Of a stretch of 64,000 nt of DNA, positions 26,101 through 32,957 are shown one piece after another; the first letter of the stretch is position 1; the number at the start of each line of letters is the position of its first letter. This DNA comes from Eremophila alpestris peregrina (taxonomy: Eukaryota > Chordata > Aves > Passeriformes > Alaudidae), in contig WMCF01000032.1 of assembly GCA_009792885.1 (NCBI GenBank), positions 8,669,589 to 8,733,588 on the forward strand, given 5' to 3'. The notes beneath the pieces were generated by a model. That model was not told where the DNA came from, ran no database searches, and saw nothing but the letters and a program-made list of their open reading frames with translations. The translations under genes were made by a program, and so were the position numbers.

Positions 26101-29100
26101 TTGGATATGAGAGATGTAGGGGGAGTTTGTCACTGACAGATCAACAAGTACAACCACCCTAGAGAAAAATAATGCTATTCATTACAAAAAAAAAAAGAAA
26201 AAATCTTACTTAATTCTGTATTCTTATCTTCAGTGCACTCTAACTTGTCCAGGGAAAGTGTCTTCTACCTGTGTATCAAAATGTATAACACTCAATCTGT
26301 GAGTGACATTTAAAAAATAAAAATAGGAGCAGTAATGGAAATTCTGCCTTTCCTAAACTATGGAATAATCAGGTACTGACCACTTGTGCCATAATGGCTG
26401 CTGAGCCCCAAACAGGTCCTCACACTCCTCTGTACCTGTGCATGTAAAACCCTCCTGAAATGGACTGTGTGGATGTTTGCCAGCAAGGAGAGCTGTGGGA
26501 CACTTCCCTTTCCCAGGCAGCTCTCCAGGAACATCTGGAATATTCCTTCCAAGACAGATGGGTAAGATTTCTCTCAGCTCATAGTGCCAGAGGGGTTGCT
26601 CAGGTGAGGGATGGCACTGAGCATTGTCTGTTTGGAGGAAGTGTCAGTGCTGATGAGCTCAGCATGGCCAGGCTGAATCCTGCACAGACAAGGCAGGAGG
26701 GTCACAGCTAATGGATGGGGTCATTTGGGAGCAGCAGTTGTGAAAAGCCCCACAGATGTGATGGGAGCTCCCAGCACAACTCAGTGGCCTTGTTTTAATT
26801 CAGTCCTTAACCAATGAGCAAGAAAATCTGCAGTAACAGGGGCCTCAGGTTCCTTCCTTTTGGCTGGAACTCCACATTCAAGGCTTGTAAACAGGAAAAT
26901 GTGCAGTTAAGGTGGAATAAGGCCTCAGACAAGATGTAAGTCTTGTCCTCAAACACATGAAGACTTCAAACCTCACAAAACCCCCCAAAATCAAATCCAA
27001 TACCTGCTTTCACAAACACTTCCCCATATTCTTCTGCTAGCAGCAGACAGCCAGTCAATTCTTCTCTCATAGACTCTCACCATTTTAGCAAGGAGTTGCT
27101 ACAAATAAATAAAGAAAATTTATGTTAAAAATAAAAAGTTCAAGTATTTTCTTCCCAAAAGCTTAATACAGAAATAACAGCATACCGATGAAAAAATAAA
27201 AAATATTTTCATTCCTTTAGACAGCAGCATTTCATTCTTAGAACAGGAATGAGAACACAGTCCATGAAAAAAACACACAGTGATAAAAAAGCAACAAAGA
27301 ACCTAAAGGTCTGTGTCTCCACTTTTCCTCTTGCCACCATGTTCCAAAATAATGTTCAGGCACATCAAGAAAAGAAAAAAAAGAGCTTTAAAAATGCAGT
27401 TTTTGCAAGCTTACCCTTTCTTCAGCAGTGTTCATAACAAAACACATCATTTAACATAAACACAATCTTCTCAAACACACAATTCTTTAACTGTGTCAAT
27501 TTGGTATTAAGGTAATTTGTCCAAACTCTGTACACCCATGACCTTTCCAAGTACACGGAGGTTTGAAATGAGGGCATATTGAGCTAGAAAATCACATGAA
27601 TCCCTGCAGCACTCAGCCAAAAAGACAATTAATGGGCAATAATTAGATGGTGGTCTAATTGACACCATGACAGACAACTCACCTGATAGCTGTACAACAC
27701 TGGCAGGTCAACATGGATGTTCTTTACAGTTCCATCGTGCCACTCAAACTGCATCATCACTTTCTAGAAGGATAAACAGAGTTAACTGTTTACAGAACCC
27801 AACATGAGACAGACTAACAAGGAATTTCTTCCTGAGTCATTCTTAAGAATGACATTAAAGTACTTGAGTTGAATCTATGACTCAAATTTCAGCCTGTAGA
27901 ATTTCAGCTCACTTATAAAGTACTGATTTAAATTAGAAAAATGTAGCAATAGAAAAAAAACTCCACAAACCCAGGGAAAAAAGTTCCTCATCACTTGCCT
28001 CATGTAGAGTTGATGATACTGTTTTTTTAAGAATAGGCACAAAATCTTCCACAGGAGAGAAAGCATTGGGAGCCAGAACTTGATAAAGGTCTAACTTTTT
28101 AGCTATAGAAAGAGAAAAAACCATAAAATAAAACACATATTCTGTGTTTAATCCAGGATTCACACCTGTTAATCTTTCCTTTCTGTGCTACCTTTCAATC
28201 CATATGTCTTTAACCAGTCTGCTGAGGATTTGGCCAGGATGCCTGGTGTTTGAATCACTAATGGTCCTTTGTGCTCTGGAGGCTTTGGGAAGAAGCTGGA
28301 AGCTGCTGCATTTGCAAATGCTGTGGGAACCTAAAATGAATTTCAAGAAAAGCTCTTGCAAGTTTTAACACAATTTATTTTTACCCCCAATTCAAAACAT
28401 CCAGTGTGGAATCATGGTGAATACAATTAAAATTAAAGTGCTGGGACTACAACAAGCAAAACATTTGAAAATAGCTCTAAATGGGCTTTAACTGGGGATA
28501 TGGAATCTTCTAAGTCATGTCAGAGTGACTTCTGCTCCACAGGGACACCCAGAGGGAGCTCTCAGCCCCCTTTCAGATCAGACCTGGTACCTGCAGTGGC
28601 TGTCACAGAGAACAAACTGCTTTGCTAACAAAAAAATCCTCCCAGTGTAACAGTGCTGCCAAGATAAACCTTTGTAAGTTTGCAATGGATTTAAATGTCC
28701 AGCTAAATCACACAGGAGTATCTTTTAACCCATTTGAAGGGCTGTTGGAACTTCATTTATATGATCAGGCACAGAGTTAGGTTGGTGCACCTTAGATTCC
28801 ATTACAATCACAGGACAATGTTCTTTCCATGCAGTTTGGAGATTATTTAGCAAAACATCCCCTTTACTGATTTTGTTCTTAATTTGCTCTTACAATGGAT
28901 GTTCAATAGAAAATATTCAAAGTTCACATTTCAAAAGACCTGATCAATCACACAATTTTATTTCATATTTTGGACACTTAAAATTTCTAACCTTAATTAT
29001 TCAATGTACATCTGAAAAGAAAAGATACATACATCTCCTCTTTTACTAGCAAGCAAGGCATCAGCTGATCTTTGAAAAGGCTGTTTGATGCTCTTGAGTA

Positions 29101-31230
29101 GGTCCTGAGTCTTCTGGGATTCCTGCAGTAGCAGATGGAAATCACTGCTATCAAAATTCTGCAATTATAAACACAAATGGGGAAAAATAAGTTAACTACT
29201 GTTCAAACTCCAACTGAAAGCAGCTTAATACTATTTTGAAATATATACTGGATTTGTTTTGATCTGGACATTAACAAATACTACACTTTTAACAACATTC
29301 AGAGCATACTTTTCAACACCAGAAAATTTCTATTTTATCATATATTAACATTTTAAACAGATTTTTTTCTATTTGGTTCCTGGCTTGTAGTTCCACAAAA
29401 GCTTGATTAGTATGTTAGAATTGGCAAAATTTGCTTTATTATTACTTACCAAAAGGTTCTTCTGAAAATCCAAAAGTCTAGGTCCATAACTCAAATGAGA
29501 CACATCAACCAAAAGTCCAACTTTAGTTCCCTTTACGACACCAAACACCTTAGAAAAGTCACTGGAAGTATTAGCTTATCTACACTTTAATCATTTTACT
29601 GTTTATTCTGTACCACACCATTTGTAAATCAAGTTTAAGGGTTTTGGTTTTTTTTTTTTAATTTTAAACTTTTTAGCATAAAGATGACACAAAGTCAAGC
29701 AAGAAAAAAAGAAGAAAAAAAGAGAATCCTCCTGGCTCCCAGTTAATCCTTACCAGTGAATCATTTTACCTTCTTCCCAAGACAGCTTATTCATTTCTTG
29801 AGAGGATAAATAAAACAGAACTTTGTGGAAAGCAGATTTTGGAATGCTGGTTCTTTCCCTATTCCCTTCAAGAGGGAGTTACACTGGCACTGCCAGGCAC
29901 AGGGTGATGAAGCACCTGTGCAGGTGTGGGCACAAAGCTCCACTCCAGGCACAGGCTAAGCTCAGCTCTGACTGCTCCCTTTTAAATTATGTGAGAGGAT
30001 CTGATGACTGAGACTGCAAAGAGAAAGGAAAAGACTAAATCTAGAAAGCAGAAAGCTGCATACCAACAAAAGGTCAGGAAAAACAATCCACTGTCAACAT
30101 CACTGCAAAATGATGTGGAACTTGTAGTAAATGATGAAAATGCAAAGGCTTTCTGGAAGCCACTTTTCACTGAAATTCAAAATTTAGTCTTTAATGCCAT
30201 CTAGAGTTTCATTCTAAAAATATACTGCAAAGTTGAAGTTACCTTTCTGCTGTCCTGCAGCAGCCACTGAATTCGGTGCTGGTAGAGCTCAATCACTCTG
30301 ACAAAAGGAGGGCAGAGCACACATTTAGCTGCAGCATTCTCTCTTTCAATGGAACAATCAACTACCTGTCTGCATCACATCCCTGTTCTCACAGATGCAA
30401 AATCTGTGAGAAACAGGGATTTTAAAATCTGTTAAATGTGCCCTTACACAGCCTGTGGTTGCAGGGCTAACCAACCCAATACTTCTTTCCCTAAAGCAGA
30501 ACAACTTCCAACAGTAAATATCAAAATATTTATACCCTGAGGGAAAACAAAATGCTTCCTGTCCTCTAAAATAGTTTTAATTTAACCAAAGGATTTTTAA
30601 TTCCATGCACATTGTCTACAAGTTGGCAAACAGAAAGTTTAAGCCAACATTTTAAAAGGGAAAATCCATTTTGCTTTTTCAAAACAGAAAAGCTGCTTTT
30701 GTTTTCTAAAAGCCTGACACAGTGAGGTATGCTTAAATCAACACCTGCTTAATGAGCATCTTCCTTAAAACACCCCAAACCTCAGTTGTTGTGATACACA
30801 ATTATCCTTACTCTAAATATCAGCAGAAAGGATTTAATGTTGAGATACTCTGAGGTGCCCAGAGATAACAAATTCAGATTTCAGGCAGTGCCTGTAGTAA
30901 TGGAGATACAGAATCAGTAACACATCAAAACAGTAAAAAAGAGGGATACTTACTCAGAAAGTCTGGATTCAAAATCAGTAACAGTCTCCTGTGTAAACTC
31001 CATCTCTTCACCACCATTCCCTGAATTCCTGGAGCACTGTGCATGGTTAACATCAGAGATCACACAAGTTAAAACTGACCAGAGAAAAGGCAGTGCTGTA
31101 CTTACAAAATAATCCTGCCTTCATTTACCAGATCCTCTAATGTTAATTGCAAGGATTCCAAACTGTAGTCTCTTAGCCATTCTTCTGTTGATTGCACCTT
31201 TTGAGACTGTGTTTTCTTCATTTGTCCTTT
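14117..31230 (-). CDS. VWA3A: VWA3A, von Willebrand factor A domain-containing protein 3A
   Basis: Twenty-four coding exons on the minus strand, phases consistent except across the linker between 22705 and 20539. They match recalled human VWA3A in order: TEEWLRDYSL, HRIQWLLQDSR, VFGVVKGTKVGLLVDVS, KKLDLYQVLAPNAFSP, MMQFEWHDGTVKNIHVD, YERRIDWLS, DKDKHKSQGLYLL, CTHQKK, DTSGSMGP, TDGKPDTSCS, KLASLTGGRFHC, GDDLKRLTQEIAKARSFL. The family has three VWA modules; only the third keeps the metal-binding DxSGS motif, the first two having DVSHLS and DLSVT. About 140 residues of the first module seem to be missing. Vertebrate VWA3A is little studied biochemically. Introns longer than 300 bases contain nothing recognised apart from a possible CR1 remnant near 30.1 kb and the linker problem. 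Confidence 0.92.
14339..14436 (-). CDS. VWA3A: VWA3A penultimate coding exon
   Basis: 98 bases, acceptor TTTTCAG, donor GGAG|GTGAGT. It encodes NPVFPFFEGDDLKRLTQEIA and KARSFLKQAKSW, the conserved helix of the C-terminus. Confidence 0.92.
14933..15059 (-). CDS. VWA3A: VWA3A coding exon, end of VWA module 3
   Basis: 127 bases, acceptor TGGCAG, donor GAT|GTATGT. It encodes GAVGFLQKLASLTGGRFHCS and SGAEDGQLAAHRVLTEGLDE. LASLTGGRFHC is the closing strand of the VWA fold. Confidence 0.92.
15306..15457 (-). CDS. VWA3A: VWA3A coding exon, VWA module 3 TDG loop
   Basis: 152 bases, acceptor TTTTCAG, donor ACAG|GTATAT. It encodes RALSFQGVEALYLLTDGKPD, TSCSLILEEMERLLKNQDIK and IHTICFSCAD. TDGKPD is the third MIDAS loop, again intact. 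Confidence 0.93.
16471..16615 (-). CDS. VWA3A: VWA3A coding exon, VWA module 3
   Basis: 145 bases, acceptor CCTCAG, donor GCAG|GTTGGT. It encodes FNLLRFAESTESWKETLVEA, TDERCHDAVQWISSCHAQGS and SCTLAALQ. AQGS.C.L.AL is the second metal-site loop region of the VWA fold. Confidence 0.92.
17010..17154 (-). CDS. VWA3A: VWA3A coding exon with intact MIDAS of VWA module 3
   Basis: 145 bases, acceptor GGCCCAG, donor TCAG|GTATGG. It encodes SRRLFGAILEANVCVLIDTS, GSMGPHLPPVTKELTSLIWE and QLRKNAV. DTSGS is the canonical metal-ion-dependent adhesion site start, making this the only module of the three likely to bind a divalent cation. Confidence 0.93.
17832..17940 (-). CDS. VWA3A: VWA3A coding exon, helix before VWA module 3
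   Basis: 109 bases, acceptor TTGCCAG, donor TCAG|GTACTG. It encodes GVVKHLQFHPRELELYREQL and EKVLQRYILRVQWLLS. Confidence 0.93.
18419..18571 (-). CDS. VWA3A: VWA3A coding exon, CTHQKK block
   Basis: 51 codons, phase 0 at both ends, acceptor CTTACAAG, donor AAT|GTAGGT. It encodes WLSKYSIKKLKLDLPRLMFG, PGCTHQKKTVECLHKEVSAK and YCSIFPSAEIN. The cysteine spacing and CTHQK...K.CSIFPS match human VWA3A. Confidence 0.92.
18714..18811 (-). CDS. VWA3A: VWA3A coding exon after the linker
   Basis: 98 bases, acceptor TTAAACAG, donor GAG|GTATTT. It encodes TIYQKHPKAVCTRKSVCSVT and LPEEEEICSSKE. The pattern Y.K.P......S....LP.....CSS.E matches the human linker end before the W of the next exon, and both phases fit. 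Confidence 0.82.
20498..20539 (-). CDS. VWA3A: VWA3A linker exon (minimal core; 5' boundary uncertain)
   Basis: The core, acceptor CCCTGTAG and donor CAAG|GTAATT, encodes VSVQVYGSRGHWQ(G). Read on into the next exon (TIYQKHP) it aligns with human LFYTEKGNDVGSVYKKYP. The frame stays open upstream, so the exon could instead start near 20593 or 20638. It needs one base from an upstream exon, while exon 14 supplies none, so at least one linker exon between 20540 and 22704 is not identified. Confidence 0.55.
22705..22775 (-). CDS. VWA3A: VWA3A coding exon 14
   Basis: 71 bases, acceptor TTATCAG, donor AAG|GTATGA. It encodes GIFESDDITSIISEMEKAKN and YSQK, matching the human ESDDINSIMSEMEKALNYSQK block. 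It ends in phase 0. Confidence 0.92.
23212..23404 (-). CDS. VWA3A: VWA3A coding exon 13
   Basis: 193 bases, acceptor CTCTTGCAG, donor GCAG|GTATGA. It encodes TVSAYVAEACAGFAVQLHVC and then ARFCSPRDTARAFREMVQAA and RGRFHCFGEA. GRFHCFGE ends VWA module 2, the equivalent of GGRFHC later in the protein. Base composition is higher in GC than the neighbouring exons. Confidence 0.92.
24326..24470 (-). CDS. VWA3A: VWA3A coding exon 12
   Basis: 145 bases, acceptor GGTTTAG, donor ACA|GTGAGT. It encodes WVLSLECKGSRNLMSALRRA, LEVDFKDKDKHKSQGLYLLT and TGIPDQDT; the GSRN..SALR and GLYLLT.GIPD blocks are the later strands of VWA module 2. Confidence 0.93.
25148..25222 (-). CDS. VWA3A: VWA3A coding exon 11
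   Basis: 75 bases, acceptor TGTGAAAG, donor GGAG|GTAGGA. It encodes FGSDVVPWQQELCPSQPENL and EKAW; FGS...W..E..P....NL..AW matches the second VWA module. Confidence 0.86.
26039..26158 (-). CDS. VWA3A: VWA3A coding exon 10, VWA module 2 first strand
   Basis: 120 bases, acceptor CTCTAG, donor AGT|GTAAGT. It encodes VVVLVDLSVTNSPYISHIQH and YLRLLLEEQMSDKDSFNII. The MIDAS position reads DLSVT rather than DxSxS, as in the human protein, so metal binding by this module is doubtful. Confidence 0.92.
27004..27098 (-). CDS. VWA3A: VWA3A coding exon 9
   Basis: 95 bases, acceptor TTTGTAG, donor CAG|GTATTG. It encodes QLLAKMVRVYERRIDWLSAA and SRRIWGSVCES, the helix and turn leading into VWA module 2. 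Confidence 0.9.
27683..27763 (-). CDS. VWA3A: VWA3A coding exon 8
   Basis: 27 codons, phase 0 at both ends, acceptor TTCTAG, donor CAG|GTGAGT. It encodes KVMMQFEWHDGTVKNIHVDL and PVLYSYQ, one of the most conserved blocks of the protein. Confidence 0.92.
27999..28102 (-). CDS. VWA3A: VWA3A coding exon 7, followed by a GC donor
   Basis: 104 bases encoding KKLDLYQVLAPNAFSPVEDF and VPILKKTVSSTLHE, nearly identical to the mammalian protein. Acceptor TCTATAG. The junction that keeps frame is GAG|GCAAGT, a GC donor with otherwise consensus context. Confidence 0.92.
28192..28330 (-). CDS. VWA3A: VWA3A coding exon 6
   Basis: 139 bases, acceptor TTTTAG, donor AAAG|GTAGCA. It encodes FFPKPPEHKGPLVIQTPG and SSADWLKTYGLK; the P-K-P-P..H..PL and S..WLK..GLK pattern matches human VWA3A before the second module. 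Confidence 0.9.
29033..29158 (-). CDS. VWA3A: VWA3A coding exon 5, after the missing part of VWA1
   Basis: 42 codons, acceptor AATTGCAG, donor GAT|GTATGT. It encodes NFDSSDFHLLLQESQKTQDL and LKSIKQPFQRSADALLASKR. It aligns with the human segment after VWA1 (DMNELLAEIRKAQNLLSNIQ). It joins exon 4 in phase 0, so the intervening human residues have no place in this locus. Confidence 0.85.
29450..29548 (-). CDS. VWA3A: VWA3A coding exon 4, first VWA strand
   Basis: 33 codons, acceptor TTTCTAAG, donor TTG|GTAAGT. It encodes VFGVVKGTKVGLLVDVSHLS and then YGPRLLDFQKNLL, the first beta strand and degenerate MIDAS loop (DVSHLS) of VWA module 1. Only a 291-base intron separates it from the next exon. 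Confidence 0.9.
30030..30170 (+). repeat. Possible old CR1 LINE ORF2 remnant
   Basis: A plus-strand frame reads NNPLSTSLQNDVELVVND and AKAFWKPLFTEI, resembling the region of CR1 reverse-transcriptase ORFs that links endonuclease to polymerase (pattern GPLL...G.LV..D..KAE.LN.FF..VF). It is short, lies in a VWA3A intron on the opposite strand, and has only partial identity. Confidence 0.3.
30243..30297 (-). CDS. VWA3A: VWA3A coding exon 3
   Basis: 55 bases encoding VIELYQHRIQWLLQDSRK, acceptor TTTGTCAG, donor AAAG|GTAACT. The RIQWLL helix precedes each VWA module in this protein and recurs later as RIDWLS and RVQWLLS. Confidence 0.88.
30954..31028 (-). CDS. VWA3A: VWA3A coding exon 2
   Basis: 75 bases, acceptor GCTCCAG, donor CTGA|GTAAGT. 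It encodes NSGNGGEEMEFTQETVTDFE and then SRLSE; the FESRLSE end matches human FEARLIE. Phase 2 at both ends, fitting both neighbours. Confidence 0.82.
31106..31230 (-). CDS. VWA3A: VWA3A exon with probable start codon
   Basis: 125 bases, acceptor GTCTGTAG, donor TTTT|GTAAGT. Coding is taken from the ATG at 31221 (MKKTQSQK), leading into STEEWLRDYSLESLQLTLED, which matches the conserved WL..SL.LTLED block. Human VWA3A has roughly 55 more residues upstream. The frame is open to the acceptor (K-G-Q before the Met), so a further coding exon in the CpG island is possible; I use the first ATG in the exon. Confidence 0.8.
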
Positions 31231-31998
31231 CTACAGACCAAGTGAGAAAAAATTACATGCAGTATGAGAAATTAAATGTGCTGCTTATATGTGATTAAAA
31301 AGTTAGTCCTAAGGAGAGTTGCTGTGCAGTGCATGTCCAAGATCAGAATTTTATGCACTGGAATACTCTTTTGAATGTGGGATACAAACAAAAAGAAGCT
31401 TTCACAATATCCCCAAACTGTGAGATAAAGGAAGGGGAAAGAGCTTAGCTTAGAGCAGGCAGGAATGAAGACAACATATAGGAGAGCTCAATTAAAGAAT
31501 TAAAACAAATACGCCAGTGATTTACCAGAGAGGAATAAAAACATTAATATTGTCAGCCACTTAAATGATAATTTATATTGTATGTGGCACAACAGCGAAC
31601 TAAAAAAATAAAGAGACGTTACAATTATCCATTTATAGAAAACACATTTAGGAACTATTCTGCAGGAGCTGCTTGTTAAAGAGATTTTATACAGTTAATT
31701 ACATGTGTGAGCAGCTGCTGGGAGACCGGCTACAGAGCTCAACCAGAAAAAGAGATTAACCACAGCAAAGCCCAGAGCGGCGGGAGCGGAGCCAGCCGGG
31801 CTGGCAGCAGCTGGGCGAGCTGCCCTCGGCTTTAGGCGCGCTACGAGTCAAGCAAAAACCATTAAAAACTCGGTTTTTCCCTTGGCCGGGTTCCACCGCC
31901 TCCCCCCGGCCGGGCCATTCACACAGCGGGTGCCAGCACAGCCCGTCCAGTCCCCGAGACCTTCCTCACCTCACGGGGAAGAGCAGTTCCCTGCGAGG

Positions 31999-32324
31999 CC
32001 CGAGAGTCACCTCACCCCACCGGGGACAGACCCCGGCTCCTCCACCCCCGCTCCGATCCCCTCAGACTCACCTGACGGGGAAAAGGCTCTCCAATGCCGC
32101 GCTCTCCCTCCCGGGACACCGCGCCAGGGCCTCCCCGAGCCCCCTCAGCACCTCCCGGCGCTGCCCCGTGCCCGAGAGTCACCTCACCCCACCCCACCGG
32201 GGACAGACCCCGGCTCCTCCGCCCCCGCTCCGATCCGACTCACCTGACGATGAAAAGGCCCTCCCTCCGGGACACGGCGCCAGGGCTTCCCCGAGCCCCC
32301 TCAGCACCTCCCGGCGCTGCCCCG
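31999..32324 (+). repeat. Tandem duplication of about 160-170 bases inside the CpG island
   Basis: Unit 1 (31999-32170) and unit 2 (32171-32324) both run from CCCGAGAGTCACCTCACCCC to CCCGGCGCTGCCCCG with small indels. Each contains the minus-strand donor. A partial, more diverged third copy of the donor neighbourhood lies at about 31956-31985. Confidence 0.88.
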
Positions 32325-32456
32325 ACCCTTCCCCTCGAGCGGCACCGGGAGCGGAGGGGCCCAGCCCGATCCCCGGCCGCTGTTTGTGGTGTTGCCGGTG
32401 GAGACGGGGCCGGCCCCGGCGCGGGGCTTCCCGCCGGCTGAGGGCGCCGGTGGGCG

Positions 32457-32475
32457 GGAGAGAGAGAGAGAGAGG
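32457..32475. repeat. (GA)n microsatellite
   Basis: Short uninterrupted GA run next to the minisatellite. Confidence 0.85.
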
Positions 32476-32485
32476 GGCCCGGCGG

Positions 32486-32782
32486 GCCTGAGGGGACACC
32501 TGAGGGAGGGGAGGGGAGACACCTGAGGGGAGACTCCTGAGGGAAGGGGAGACAACTGAGGGGGAGAGGGGGGGACGCCTGAGGGAGGGGAGGTCACCTG
32601 AGGGGAGACCCCTGAGGGGAGACCCCTGAGGGAGGGGAGGGGAGATACCTGAGGGGAGACCCCTGAGGGAGGGGAGGGGAGATACCTGAGGGGAGACCCC
32701 TGAGGGAGGGGAGACACCTGAGGGAGGGGTGGTCACCTGAGGGAGGACAGGGGGACGCCTGAAGGAGGGGAGACACACCTGT
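32486..32782 (+). repeat. Purine-rich G-run minisatellite
   Basis: Variable units built from CCTGAGGGGAGA and CCTGAGGGAGGGGAGGGGA, with many runs of three or more G on the plus strand. Units of about 38 bases repeat almost exactly at 32632-32707. Open frames here, rich in PSG/SLRG repeats, are artefacts of the array. Confidence 0.92.
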
Positions 32783-32940
32783 GTGCAGAGCGGGGTCGGT
32801 TCCACTCAGTGCAGCCGGAGCCAGTCGCTTTAGTAGACAATTTATTTTGATAAACTTGCTCAATAACAAAAATACAAGTGAAGAAAATTATGTTCATTTT
32901 ATACAGTTTGTATTAACATTTGTTCGGAAATCATTAATTG

Positions 32941-32957
32941 AAAAAAAAAAAAAAAAC
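32941..32957. repeat. Poly-A run
   Basis: Simple A run on the plus strand. Confidence 0.9.

Larger units (their letters stand above)
31780..32480 (-). promoter_or_regulatory. VWA3A: CpG island, probable VWA3A promoter and non-coding first exon
   Basis: An abrupt rise in GC and CpG just upstream of the first identified VWA3A exon. On the minus strand, strong donor sequences CGTCAG|GTGAGT end at 32072 and 32244, suitable for a 5' UTR exon splicing to the acceptor at 31231. No TATA box stands out. Confidence 0.7.

Noticed and set aside
32179..32869. Proline/serine-rich open frames on the minus strand
   Set aside because: They are translations of the purine-rich minisatellite in several frames.
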